From: Cyclina sinensis | Lineage: Eukaryota > Mollusca > Bivalvia > Venerida > Veneridae | DNA length: 64,000 nucleotides | Direction of reading: 5' to 3' | Assembly: GCA_012932295.1 (NCBI GenBank) | Contig: JAAONU010000001.1 | Location: forward strand, 50,379,134 to 50,443,133 | Shown: positions 39,801 to 44,480 of the stretch, in pieces | How the letters are laid out: each line of letters opens with the position of its first letter | Numbering within the stretch: position 1 is the stretch's first letter | Translations under genes and position numbers: made by a program | The notes under the pieces: generated by a model | Database searches by the model: none | What the model was told of the DNA's origin: nothing | What the model saw: only the letters and a program-made list of their open reading frames with translations

Positions 39801-42800
39801 GTTTTTGTTTTTTTTGGTGTTGATGTTGTTGTTGTTTTTCTTACGAACATGAAAGTCCGCAACAAAAAGATGCAGTGCATCTTAGAATACACCACCCAGA
39901 GCAGGATTCGAATTCCGATCTCCCGTTTGACACGCCAACACTCTAACGACTGAGCCAAATAATCGATTTTCTGACGCAGTTATCAGAGGTTGTATTTAAA
40001 CAATTATAGGTAGGTGTGCACTAGACCGTAACACACCCCCTCTTGAGAAAGTCATCATTTATGATGAAGAATGGTGTTGTGAATTTTAGATCAGAGGATC
40101 AGACATAAAATCTTGAAAAATAATATTTTTTATTTTAATTTTTACAACTAAGTCCAGGAGGGGTCATCCCGGACAAACCTTCATCTTTCGAACATGAAAG
40201 TCCGTAACCACTGAGCCAAAGAATCGATTTTCTGACGCAGTTGTCAGAGGTTGTATTTAAACAGTTATAGGTAGATATGCACTTGGCCGTAACGATTTAT
40301 TTATTTATCTATTTATTTATTTATTTATTATATGTCTTTCAGTAAGGTAAAGTGATTTTAACGGCTTGCAGATTTTATGCCGTTAATGATTCTGGATTTG
40401 CGAATATTTCCGCTCTCGAAACTTCTGAAAACTCCTGAAGTTGTCATTTCGCAAACTTTTTGACGCGCGAAAATAATCATTTCTACAATAGGACCCCGGA
40501 TCAGGGCAATCTGTGGTCCCAGGGACATAATTTAAACAAGCATGGTATGTATCTTCTAGACGATGCAACATACAAAATATCTTAGGTCTATAGTATACAG
40601 TTTCAGACAGGAAGATTATTAGTTCTTTTCTATATAAGCCTATGTAAAGTCAAGTGACCCTAGGGCAGGACCAGTTATGATCCCAATGGCATAATTTGAA
40701 CAGTTTTGGTAGAGGACCTCTAGATGAAACTCCATACAAAATAACTCAAATCTATACCTAACGATTTCTCACACGAAGATTTTTAAATATTAAATATTTC
40801 TACACAAATAGAACTCCCAGGGCAGAGTCAATTATGTCTCCATGATAATTTGATCAAACTTTGTAGTGACCTACTACTCTACTAGGTCTTTCCTTGATAT
40901 AGTCTTTATACAATCATATGATCCAGGGACAGGCCCCTTAACGAGCCCAGGGGCATACATAGTAATCTGAACAATGCTAATAGAGAACCTATAGTTGAAG
41001 TTCAATGATTAATATGTTAGGTCATGGCTTTGTGGTTTCAGACAAGAATATCTTTAAAGTCTTCCTTATATAAAATCAAGTGTTTTGCGAGGCAGGGCTA
41101 TTTGTAAGCCGAGGGGCATAATTTGAACAATCTTGATAGATGACCTGTAGCTGATGCTCCTTGTAAAGGATCTCAGGCCTTGTAGTTTCAGACAAGATTT
41201 TCAAAGTTTATATAAGCCAATATTAAATGCATTGATCCCCGGGGCAGGGCCGTTAATGATCCCAGGAACATATTTGAACAAAATGGTAAAGGACTTCTAG
41301 GATAATCTGTATGCAAAATAAACAAGCTCTTGGCCAAATGGTTTCAGACAAGAATTTTTTTCTTTCTGTTGCCTGAATAACTAGAGTTCTGCATGGAATT
41401 CAGTTCTCGGGAAAAATTAGTAGAGTTTTATGCAAGGAACATCCTTGCCAAGTTATATTATCTTTGCCAAAGTGGTCTCGGAGATGTCGTTTCAATCACA
41501 ATGTTCACGCACGAACGCCATAACACATGAGGCGAACAATGGGCATCATGCAATCACAATAGCTGACATGAGCTCAGGTGAACTAAAACACAATGTTTAA
41601 GTGTGCAAGTTTCATAGATCTAACGAACTGTGATTTTCTATTTTAGCAGAAAGGCAAAACCAATAGCAGACAAAAGTTCCAAAGGTAATATTTGTAATTT
41701 GTACATGCTATCATAACCATCATTATATGACTGCAGTGCTCGTCAGTGAAGCGATTTGCATTATCATTTTATTATGTTTTATTATGTTTTATTAAACAAG
41801 TAAACAGTTGAAACTAATTGGTGGGTTTTTTTTAATTTGAAACACAAGTTGGTCAATTCTTTCTTAAGATATATTTTCGACATAGTTAGATTTGATCTGT
41901 TCTTAGTTCAAATTCCTTTATCTGAATATTTTTAAAGTAATTACTTCTTCCCATGATTATCACCAACCGTTGGCGGGAAAACTTTATTTATGAGAAGGTT
42001 TGATTGTTTTTTTTCTCTCTTATTTTGTTTCGCATGTCTTTTTGTCTATGGTTCTGCTTATGAAGTTGGTTGTACAGGTTTTTTACTACTTTAACTTGTA
42101 AAAAGTTGTTGATCAAAATTTGTATTCTTTTCTCTTCAGAAAAAAAAGTGATCATTTACATCCTACCTATATTTGCATTGTTAACTGTCGCCATAGTGCT
42201 CGTTATTATTTTCCTCAGAAAGACTGGCGTAAATGTAACAGATTGGTTTGAGAAATACAGGTGAGGCAGCCTTTTAACTTATTTATATTACGTGCTTATT
42301 ATTCATTCGTTCCGAAGGAGGAAATCACCAAAGCATGTTGATTTAATCGGTAAGTCAACATTTCACAGGCATTGCATTAAGCAGTCAAGACATTGTTAAT
42401 TTTACAGTAAGTTATCGCAATTCCGTCGAGCTGTATTTGCTGTGTAGACTTGTGTATTCTAAAAAGGATATACTGCTCTCTGCAGAATCACTGGGATCAG
42501 TTAGGGTCAGTCTTCGGTCAGTTGTGTCTATCATCTGTTAACCTCATTAATAACCTTAGTTTACAGGTGCAAAGTTAACTGTTGATTGGCAACTTAACAT
42601 TCCATATTTGCGGGTAGCTCTAAACACAGCATCCAGCAGCGATCATGGTTTTTTTATGGTATTTCTTTCGGTTCTAGTGGGTCTGAGACATCATAACTGA
42701 AATTATGTAGCACATATTCAAAAAATTAACAAATGTTCGGAGAATGGAAGCACACCGATCTTACATAAATTGTTATAAATATGTGTGATGCATTTAAATC

Positions 42801-44480
42801 ATTAGTATATAATAAAACTGTAGAGGTTATAGGCTGGTAATTTGTTCTTAGTGATCAGTGACAGTATACAGTGGCTTGCAGTCAGTGTGTGGGCAACAAC
42901 ATACACACAGTTCAGTAACAAATTGATATAAAATTCTGTAAACAAGGTCAGTTAAAAGAATTATCATCATAGAATATTTACGACCTATATTAAGACAAAT
43001 AAATTAACAACAAGAATGATTATCACTGATCTACTGGACAGACATTTATTTTTTAGTATCGATCATTATGAAAATTATCTTGTTAATACTAAGAATGTAC
43101 TTCTGTGCATTTATCAAAGTAGGAAACGTAAGCTGTCACGAGGCACTGCAGTAGCCGCAGAAAATTTAACTTACGACACTGTTCAGCTAGATCAAGTAGA
43201 ATCAGACTGTTTGAAAGACGCTGCTCAATCATCAGATGACGCAGTTGTAAACAACATGTAAGTTTATTCAAGTAAGATAAAGAAAATTAGGCATGAAACA
43301 ATTTTTGATAACTTGTCAGAAACAACATGATGACGAATAAGACTCATCTTTTCGTATGCTTGATTCTCCGTCTACAAAACGGAGGATTGCATTCTTCAAA
43401 TATGTAAGCTTATAAATTACTTGTTCATAATGATGTGTTTATGAATTTTTAAAAGGAACCATACATTAAACGCTTTTTACTTTAAAGCTATTTTCAGTAT
43501 TGTTAATACAAAGCTCAGCAGGCCATCTAGTATAATTGTATCATTATATAGATAGGGGTCCCTGAAAAGCCAGACATAACCCTATGCTGTTTCAAAATAT
43601 AAATATGAGCTGCATTAACGATGGAATGAGCAACTGGCTTTTCTGACTAATGCAGTTTGATATATAAGCATACAGCTTATGCTTCTTTAACATAAATCAT
43701 TTTGCTGCTATGGTGACCTCGAAAAAAAATCAAAATTGAATCTAACTGTCAGAAATTGACTGATGTATAAACGGATTAAATTAGGCAAACCGTAAATTTA
43801 TTTCGCTTCTCCGTGCAATATATAGTGAAGTAAATTTATGTATTAGGCAGATAAATTCGTTGTCTTATAATGTTATAACTTTAGATAATTTAAGATGACA
43901 TGACATTAGAAATGTGTTCTTGTTGTTTTAAACGACATTTTATTATATTTACAGCATAATTTAATTCGGGTTTAACAGTTCAAAGATGGTGCGCAGTGTT
44001 GATTTCAGACACCTATGAAGGATTCAAACTGGAATGAGATTTTTTAGAAAGGTAATATGGGAAATCAACGGGTGCATATTCAGGAAACCAGAATAGTGGT
44101 TTCGTTTAATCAGATACTCACATAACAGAAATCAGAAATATTTAACAAAACTCAATACAGTTTAGAAAAAGTACATTGTACATGGGATTTACCACGAATT
44201 TGTTAGTGAAAAAGTTATAAGAGCTTAGAATATAAGATTAACCGACAACAGTTAACATTAGATGTAATTTTTTTATGTATATGTGTTGTCGGTTTTGAAA
44301 CATAATCGTGAAAATTAAAAAAATTTGAAAGCGAATAATATAAACTCTGTAAATATTTGTTTTTTGTAAATTGTACTTAAAAGTGAAAACGTCAAGTAGA
44401 ATTTTACTATTTATATCCATTTAATGTTTTACTATGTACTTACTACTTTGTATCATGAATAAACATAATAATTAAGTTAA
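1..44480 (+). CDS. Multi-exon gene for a large EGF-repeat type I transmembrane protein (5' end outside window)
   Basis: This is the host gene of the window, assembled by eye from 30 exons with GT..AG borders and consistent phases. In order it encodes 20 full single-exon cbEGF modules (plus a partial one at the window edge), a 262-codon exon with six more cbEGFs and a half module, a ~110-residue SEA-like region, a Cys-rich stretch, one transmembrane helix and a short cytoplasmic tail. The modules start D-I-D-E-C, the Ca2+-binding signature, and most carry the C-x-N-x4-Y-x-C-x-C consensus for Asp/Asn hydroxylation. The product should be an extended cell-surface protein of adhesion or receptor type. 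No family name is justified: fibrillin-like TB domains, LDL-receptor propeller repeats and a ZP domain are all absent from the visible part. The signal peptide and N-terminus lie upstream. A transcript would be needed to prove that all exons are joined. Confidence 0.85.
250..372 (+). CDS. E2: cbEGF module exon
   Basis: The 123-nt exon follows a TTCCAG acceptor and ends at G|GTACGT, phase 1 on both sides. It encodes [16 protein letters not shown] and continues to S-C-N-G, with all six cysteines. A decayed exon relic lies about 40 bp downstream. Confidence 0.93.
412..480 (+). pseudogene. Decayed 3' half of a cbEGF exon
   Basis: Just after E2 the sequence reads Y-C-D-K-G-stop-N-L-D-E-stop-D in one frame. 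This follows the C-D-x-G-Y-N-L-D block of E1 and E2 closely, with two stops and no usable donor. I read it as the remains of a duplicated exon. Confidence 0.55.
881..1003 (+). CDS. E3: cbEGF-type module exon with altered start
   Basis: The 123-nt exon runs from GACAG to G|GTATAT in the usual phase. The usual D-I-D-E-C is replaced by E-T-Y-E-C, which removes the first Ca2+ ligands, so this module may bind calcium poorly. All six cysteines remain, and the hydroxylation consensus is weakened ([10 protein letters not shown]). Confidence 0.88.
1293..1415 (+). pseudogene. Decayed cbEGF exon
   Basis: The stretch starts D-R-N-E-C-M-I-S. After a one-base frame change it continues [20 protein letters not shown], which parallels G-S-Y-x-C-x-C-D-x-G-Y-x-L-D-x-N-x-x-S-C-N of intact modules. 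At least three cysteines are lost, the frame is broken, and the donor position reads T|GTAGT. The length matches the standard 123-nt exon. Confidence 0.7.
1465..1595. repeat. 21-bp tandem repeat array (GTCGT..AACGAG)
   Basis: GTCGT-type unit starts fall at about 1465, 1486, 1508, 1529, 1553 and 1574, a period of 21 (once 24) bp. Each unit contains a short inverted pair such as TCGTTGGAACGA. One more degenerate unit lies near 1677. Confidence 0.7.
1719..1928. repeat. Near-perfect long inverted repeat (about 95-bp arms)
   Basis: The left arm (1719-1816) begins ATTGCACTAATTTTTACATT. The right arm (1836-1928) is its reverse complement with only a few differences, and the spacer is about 19 bp. 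A transcript would fold into one long hairpin. It ends 79 bp before E4. Confidence 0.88.
2007..2129 (+). CDS. E4: cbEGF module exon
   Basis: Acceptor TTTTCCAG and donor G|GTACGT, phase 1 on both sides, 123 nt. It encodes [16 protein letters not shown] and ends T-S-C-N-G. The next exon is 10.6 kb away because the following intron is filled with mobile elements. Confidence 0.93.
2130..3340. other. Intron sequence, no recognised feature
   Basis: AT-rich start of the 10.6-kb intron between E4 and E5. I see no exon-like or repeat structure in it. Confidence 0.5.
3350..4620 (-). mobile_element. Degenerate non-LTR retrotransposon (LINE) relic
   Basis: Two open fragments and the frame-broken sequence between them match successive parts of a LINE ORF2. 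The part at 4346-4612 reads [17 protein letters not shown], reverse transcriptase motif 2 and its surroundings. The middle (about 3750-4150) holds pieces such as [11 protein letters not shown]. The part at 3350-3640 holds a C-terminal block with W-Q-A-R-L-N and S-R-L-R-L. Many stops and shifts make it dead. The C-terminal block resembles that of the LINE at 28.6-30.9 kb, so the two are related families. Confidence 0.75.
4621..6924. other. Intron sequence, no recognised feature
   Basis: AT-rich intron with only short chance ORFs. Nothing supports a gene or a named repeat. Confidence 0.4.
6925..8620. mobile_element. Inverted-arm (foldback-like) repeat element
   Basis: A left arm (about 6925-7165) and a right arm (about 8428-8620) are diverged reverse complements. 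Shared blocks include TTTGTTTAGGTTCG, GAAAGTCCTCAG, CATGCTGCTTTCTACTTCTG and TTACCGGCGACA. The interior (7310-8200) holds about five diverged units of roughly 165 bp, each with a 'ggccgcca..ggcgg..cttattt' segment and a 'gaaatttattgcgatccgt' segment. No transposase was found, so this is probably a non-autonomous element. Confidence 0.65.
8995..11308 (-). mobile_element. Probable limits of the pogo-like transposon
   Basis: An 11-bp perfect inverted pair, GATGACGTCAC (8995-9005) and its complement (11298-11308), brackets the transposase gene and may be terminal or subterminal. No TA target duplication is visible at these exact points, so the true ends are uncertain. TGACGTCA is also a CRE/ATF site; the copy at 11299-11306 lies about 235 bp upstream of the inferred start codon and could serve as promoter. 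Confidence 0.4.
9162..11065 (-). CDS. Pogo/Tigger-like DDE transposase with C-terminal PHD-like finger
   Basis: The long exon (9162-10946) stays open 40 codons upstream of its first candidate GTG start and begins exactly at a strong acceptor (T-rich tract then TTTTAG). A possible first exon at 11039-11065 starts with an ATG in good context, encodes M-A-D-R-K-S-E-S-Y and has a GTTAAG donor. The 92-bp intron joins the frames, giving about 603 residues. Near residues 20-60 is a psq-type helix-turn-helix ([20 protein letters not shown]). The DDE domain has N-V-D-E-K-G (Asp ~186), L-I-V-D-G-H-K-S-H (Asp ~294) and I-L-Q-P-L-D-V (Asp ~330), so all three acidic residues are present, the last two 35 residues apart. 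Residues ~539-603 carry C-C-V-C ... W-x-K-C ... H-W-V-H-x-x-Y-C ... C-P-H-C, a PHD-like zinc finger. The frame is intact, so the copy may be young or recently active. Confidence 0.88.
11700..12650 (+). mobile_element. Degenerate Jockey/CR1-like LINE relic
   Basis: Fragments follow the usual LINE order. First comes [12 protein letters not shown] near 11730 and V-E-S-I-W-I-E-L near 11900 (endonuclease region). Then [13 protein letters not shown] near 11940 (RT motif A) and [12 protein letters not shown] near 12000. Near 12330 is [16 protein letters not shown], and last a Cys-rich tail C-D-C-E-stop-M-E-T-Y-S-H-Y near 12450. The FADD region is missing and stops or shifts break the frame. Confidence 0.75.
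12770..12892 (+). CDS. E5: cbEGF module exon
   Basis: Acceptor TTTTCACAG, donor G|GTGAGT, 123 nt, phase 1 on both sides. It encodes [16 protein letters not shown] and ends Q-S-C-I-G. It starts about 120 bp after the LINE relic that fills the end of the intron. Confidence 0.93.
13058..13597. mobile_element. 540-bp DNA transposon with perfect TIRs and 9-bp target duplication
   Basis: The element begins CATCGTCGGATACCCACGG and ends with the exact reverse complement (19 bp). It is flanked on both sides by TATGTTTAT (13049-13057 and 13598-13606), which I read as the target duplication. A 9-bp duplication fits Mutator-like elements best, though an 8-bp reading (hAT or P) cannot be excluded. It contains a short ORF from 13224 ([12 protein letters not shown]) that could be a first exon, but no transposase. 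It sits in the intron between E5 and E6, 27 bp before E6. Confidence 0.9.
13625..13747 (+). CDS. E6: cbEGF module exon
   Basis: Acceptor CTGAACAG, donor G|GTACGT, 123 nt. It encodes [16 protein letters not shown] and ends T-S-C-N-G. It is the exon most like E2 outside the upstream group. Confidence 0.93.
14067..14189 (+). CDS. E7: cbEGF module exon
   Basis: Acceptor GTTGATAG, donor G|GTGGGT, 123 nt, phase 1. It encodes [16 protein letters not shown] and ends M-S-C-N-G, with six cysteines. The N-T-T motif is a possible N-glycosylation site. Confidence 0.92.
14469..16441 (+). repeat. 2-kb dispersed mollusc-type repeat with internal ~150-bp units
   Basis: It starts AGCTCACCTGAGCACAAAGTGC and ends CTCAGGTGAGCG plus a GGGCCATCATGGCCC palindrome, so the ends are partly inverted. 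The interior repeats a diverged unit with 'aaaaatcttctt..gaaac..aaggcctagag', 'tagatatttggtgtg' and 'ccaagtttgttcaaat' blocks at least eight times. I know this start and end pattern as widespread in bivalve genomes. No ORF of note. Confidence 0.8.
16634..16756 (+). CDS. E8: cbEGF module exon, type A (first of the array)
   Basis: Acceptor TTTTTCAG, donor G|GTAAGT, 123 nt. It encodes [16 protein letters not shown] and ends K-S-C-N-G. It is the most diverged A-type exon, so probably near the base of the A/B expansion. Confidence 0.94.
16784..16937. repeat. (ATGG)n / (GATA)n microsatellite
   Basis: Tetranucleotide repeats just after the donor of E8. Similar tracts sit at the same place after other A-type exons, so they were copied with the two-exon unit. 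Confidence 0.95.
17063..17185 (+). CDS. E9: cbEGF module exon, type B
   Basis: Acceptor TTTTTTACAG, donor G|GTACGT, 123 nt. It encodes [16 protein letters not shown] and ends V-S-C-N-G. First B-type exon of the array. Confidence 0.95.
17495..17617 (+). CDS. E10: cbEGF module exon, type A
   Basis: Acceptor CTTTCAG, donor G|GTAAGT, 123 nt. It starts D-T-D-E-C in place of D-I-D-E-C and is otherwise identical in protein to E16. A 4.1-kb intron follows, which breaks the regular array. Confidence 0.94.
17648..17690. repeat. (ATGG)n / GA-rich simple repeat
   Basis: Short GGAT and GAGA tract after type-A exon E10. Confidence 0.85.
17691..21759. other. Enlarged intron between E10 and E11
   Basis: About 4.1 kb where the sister introns are 350-450 bp, so something was inserted. 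I could not define ends. It holds an (ATT)n tract (about 18696-18730), a 20-bp perfect palindrome at 20157-20176, and a small ORF at 20071-20283 with a C-terminal hydrophobic stretch that I do not regard as a gene. Confidence 0.5.
20157..20176. promoter_or_regulatory. 20-bp perfect palindrome centred on an E-box
   Basis: CTTGACCCAC followed directly by its reverse complement, with CACGTG at the centre. Such a site could bind a dimeric bHLH or nuclear-receptor-like factor, or be part of a transposon. Function unknown. Confidence 0.35.
21760..21882 (+). CDS. E11: cbEGF module exon, type B
   Basis: Acceptor TTGTCACAG, donor G|GTACGT, 123 nt. The first 27 residues match E9, then [16 protein letters not shown]. 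Confidence 0.95.
22190..22312 (+). CDS. E12: cbEGF module exon, type A
   Basis: Acceptor AAATTTCAG, donor G|GTAAGT, 123 nt. It encodes [16 protein letters not shown], then L-Y-G-S-F-E-C. The Phe in place of Tyr keeps the hydroxylation consensus. Confidence 0.95.
22344..22470. repeat. (GGAT)n and (GA)n simple repeats
   Basis: Repeat tract after type-A exon E12, followed by a degraded echo of the exon tail at about 22467-22500. Confidence 0.85.
22601..22723 (+). CDS. E13: cbEGF module exon, type B
   Basis: Acceptor TTTTTTACAG, donor G|GTACGT, 123 nt. It encodes [16 protein letters not shown] and [16 protein letters not shown]. Confidence 0.95.
23042..23164 (+). CDS. E14: cbEGF module exon, type A
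   Basis: Acceptor TTTTTCAG, donor G|GTAGGT, 123 nt. It encodes [16 protein letters not shown] and ends [11 protein letters not shown]. Confidence 0.94.
23196..23221. repeat. (GGAT)n microsatellite
   Basis: Short tetranucleotide tract after E14, followed at about 23252-23275 by a copy of the exon tail (AATCCTGTAATGGT). Confidence 0.85.
23378..23500 (+). CDS. E15: cbEGF module exon, type B
   Basis: Acceptor TTTTTACAG, donor G|GTACGG, 123 nt. It starts [16 protein letters not shown]. The protein differs from E17 at only two positions, so this is a very recent duplicate. Confidence 0.95.
23822..23944 (+). CDS. E16: cbEGF module exon, type A
   Basis: Acceptor TTTTTCAG, donor G|GTAAGA, 123 nt. 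It encodes [16 protein letters not shown] and ends [11 protein letters not shown]. One residue different from E10. Confidence 0.95.
23971..24016. repeat. (GGAT)n / (GA)n microsatellite
   Basis: Simple repeat after E16, joined directly to an echo of the exon tail (24016-24034, reading N-G-K-S-C-N-G). Confidence 0.9.
24142..24264 (+). CDS. E17: cbEGF module exon, type B
   Basis: Acceptor TTTTTTACAG, donor G|GTACGT, 123 nt. It encodes [16 protein letters not shown] and ends V-S-C-N-G. Its upstream intron is also nearly the same as that of E15. Confidence 0.95.
24575..24697 (+). CDS. E18: cbEGF module exon, type A
   Basis: Acceptor TTTTTCAG, donor G|GTAAGT, 123 nt. It encodes [16 protein letters not shown] and ends [11 protein letters not shown]. 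Confidence 0.95.
24730..24823. repeat. (GATA)n microsatellite
   Basis: About 23 GATA units after type-A exon E18, followed by a worn exon-tail echo (TTCTGTAATGGAAGTTTCAA near 24829). Confidence 0.95.
24941..25063 (+). CDS. E19: cbEGF module exon, type B
   Basis: Acceptor TTGTTTCAG, donor G|GTACGT, 123 nt. It encodes [16 protein letters not shown] and ends T-S-C-N-G. The next exon is 10.8 kb away, mainly because of the CACTA-like insertion. Confidence 0.95.
25362..25464 (+). CDS. Candidate alternative first exon with signal anchor
   Basis: An ATG after a CCAATC box (25323-25328) opens a 45-codon frame starting [13 protein letters not shown], then a hydrophobic run [17 protein letters not shown] site at 25465 would end it in phase 1, the phase needed to join any cbEGF exon such as E20. 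If real it gives a shorter isoform with its own signal sequence, starting inside the gene. No transcript evidence; it could be chance. Confidence 0.35.
25535..26105. repeat. Left subterminal array of ATACGG/CCGTAT motifs
   Basis: More than twenty copies of (A)TACGG or its complement, spaced roughly 15-35 bp and often as facing pairs that can form small hairpins. Confidence 0.85.
26936..27038 (-). CDS. Candidate terminal exon with coiled-coil-like end
   Basis: On the minus strand an acceptor (GTATTTTCAG) is followed by an open stretch. It reads [20 protein letters not shown] and ends at a stop, with an AATAAA signal (about 26918-26923) just after. Heptad-like leucines suggest a coiled coil. 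It could be the last exon of a gene carried by the CACTA-like element; the partner exons were not identified. Confidence 0.35.
28640..30910 (-). mobile_element. 5'-truncated LINE with nearly intact reverse transcriptase
   Basis: The reading frame runs from about 30909 to 29021, and after a single in-frame TAA (29018-29020) continues to a stop at 28814-28816. RT motifs are intact: N-N-Y-R-G-V-T-L (~93), F-I-D-L-K-K-C-F-D (~163) and F-A-D-D-M-V-I (~264, the catalytic Asp pair), counted from 30796. The endonuclease is missing because the copy is truncated at its 5' end. The region past the stop keeps C-P-C-Y-x-D-L-R-K-K-Y, typical of the C-terminus of this family. An AATAAA-type signal occurs near the 3' end. 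It is nested in the CACTA-like element, so it is younger. Confidence 0.9.
30911..34630. other. Right interior of the CACTA-like element
   Basis: Mostly unassigned. A possible promoter and first exon on the minus strand lies at about 31850-31960 (ATG then a GTAAGA or GTAAGT donor). Another possible terminal exon lies at 33016-33190 (minus) with an AATAAA about 60 bp past its stop. None shows a recognisable domain. Confidence 0.3.
34630..34950. repeat. Right subterminal array of ATACGG/CCGTAT motifs
   Basis: The same motif family as at 25535-26105, here about 20 copies within 320 bp, ending at the inverted terminal sequence. Confidence 0.85.
35844..35966 (+). CDS. E20: cbEGF module exon, type A
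   Basis: Acceptor TTTTTCAG, donor G|GTAAGT, 123 nt. It encodes [16 protein letters not shown] and ends [11 protein letters not shown]. It continues the A/B alternation after the insertion. Confidence 0.95.
36286..36399 (+). CDS. E21: shorter cbEGF module exon
   Basis: Acceptor TCTTTACAG, donor G|GTGCGT, 114 nt, phase 1 both sides. It encodes [15 protein letters not shown] and ends T-T-C-K-G. Three codons are missing relative to the other single-module exons, in the C1-C2 and C5-C6 loops. Confidence 0.93.
36707..37492 (+). CDS. E22: six cbEGF modules plus a half module in one exon
   Basis: Acceptor TTTTTTCAG, donor A|GTAAGT, 786 nt (262 codons), phase 1 both sides. Six modules start N-E-C or D-E-C and carry N-G-G-C or N-G-N-C, an LDL-receptor/fibrillin-like cbEGF subtype unlike the upstream ones. 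Between modules 4 and 5 an extra N-C-S-E-G-Y-Y-L-Y ... T-C-K-D is only the C-terminal half of a module. Having no internal introns sets it apart from the rest of the gene. Confidence 0.95.
37591..37703 (+). CDS. E23: start of the SEA-like juxtamembrane domain
   Basis: Acceptor TTTATTTCAG, donor TTA|GTAAGA, 113 nt, phase 1 in and 0 out. It encodes a predicted strand ([11 protein letters not shown]) and the start of a helix ([10 protein letters not shown]). Confidence 0.88.
37875..37933 (+). CDS. E24: SEA-like domain, second exon
   Basis: Acceptor TTTATTTTCAG, donor AG|GTTTGT, 59 nt, phase 0 in and 2 out. It encodes [19 protein letters not shown]. Confidence 0.85.
38373..38533 (+). CDS. E25: SEA-like domain, third exon
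   Basis: Acceptor CTGTTTCAG, donor G|GTTAGT, 161 nt, phase 2 in and 1 out. It encodes a strand [12 protein letters not shown], a helix [12 protein letters not shown] and a last strand. The strand-helix-strand-strand-helix-strand order over E23-E25 and the position before the membrane suggest a SEA domain. The G-S-x-x-V cleavage motif is absent. Confidence 0.85.
39018..39123 (+). CDS. E26: Cys-rich stalk exon
   Basis: Acceptor TTTTCAG, donor TC|GTAAGT, 106 nt, phase 1 in and 2 out. It encodes [15 protein letters not shown] and G-P-M-C-S, four cysteines in 36 residues, perhaps a reduced EGF-like unit. Confidence 0.85.
39893..39959 (-). repeat. tRNA-derived SINE head
   Basis: On the minus strand it carries an A-box-like TGGCTCAGTCGTTAGAGTG and a B-box-like ATTCGAATCC at tRNA spacing. 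Cloverleaf pairing is only partial, so I read it as a tRNA-derived SINE head and not a working tRNA. Confidence 0.6.
40470..41588 (-). repeat. Second copy of the AGCTCACCTGAG repeat family, reverse orientation
   Basis: It ends (right side) GAGCTCAGGTGAACTAAAA, the complement of the start of the copy at 14469. The interior has the same sort of units in reverse (gacaagaat..tttaaag, cataatttgaaca, gaccccagg..agggc). It fills most of the intron between E26 and E27. Confidence 0.65.
41647..41684 (+). CDS. E27: short basic linker exon
   Basis: Acceptor CTATTTTAG, donor G|GTAATA, 38 nt, phase 2 in and 1 out. It encodes [12 protein letters not shown]. It is small but the frame on both sides only works with it. 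Confidence 0.7.
42140..42260 (+). CDS. E28: transmembrane exon
   Basis: Acceptor TTCTCTTCAG, donor AG|GTGAGG, 121 nt, phase 1 in and 2 out. It encodes K-K then about 22 hydrophobic residues ([20 protein letters not shown]), then R-K-T-G as a stop-transfer signal, then D-W-F-E-K-Y-R in the cytoplasm. Confidence 0.9.
43120..43257 (+). CDS. E29: cytoplasmic tail with ITIM-like tyrosine motif
   Basis: Three acceptors fit the frame (exon start 43057, 43120 or 43123). The first gives a longer tail with an odd hydrophobic run, so I favour 43120. It encodes R-K-R-K-L-S-R-G then [16 protein letters not shown] fits the ITIM pattern (S/I/V/L-x-Y-x-x-I/V/L), and N-L-T-Y also resembles an N-x-x-Y adaptor site. 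A GTAAGT donor at 43258 overlaps the point where the frame would otherwise stop (43259-43261). Confidence 0.75.
43955..44480 (+). CDS. E30: last three codons, stop and 3' UTR
   Basis: After a strong acceptor (TATATTTACAG) the spliced frame adds I-I-I and stops at 43962-43964. The 3' UTR runs to an AATAAA signal. Confidence 0.55.
44458..44463 (+). terminator. Polyadenylation signal AATAAA of the EGF gene
   Basis: First clear AATAAA after the stop, about 495 bp downstream. Other AT-rich signals nearby could also be used. Confidence 0.55.

Noticed and set aside
39371..39953. Overlapping short ORFs in the intron after E26
   Set aside because: No family resemblance or splice support; they lie in repeat-derived sequence.
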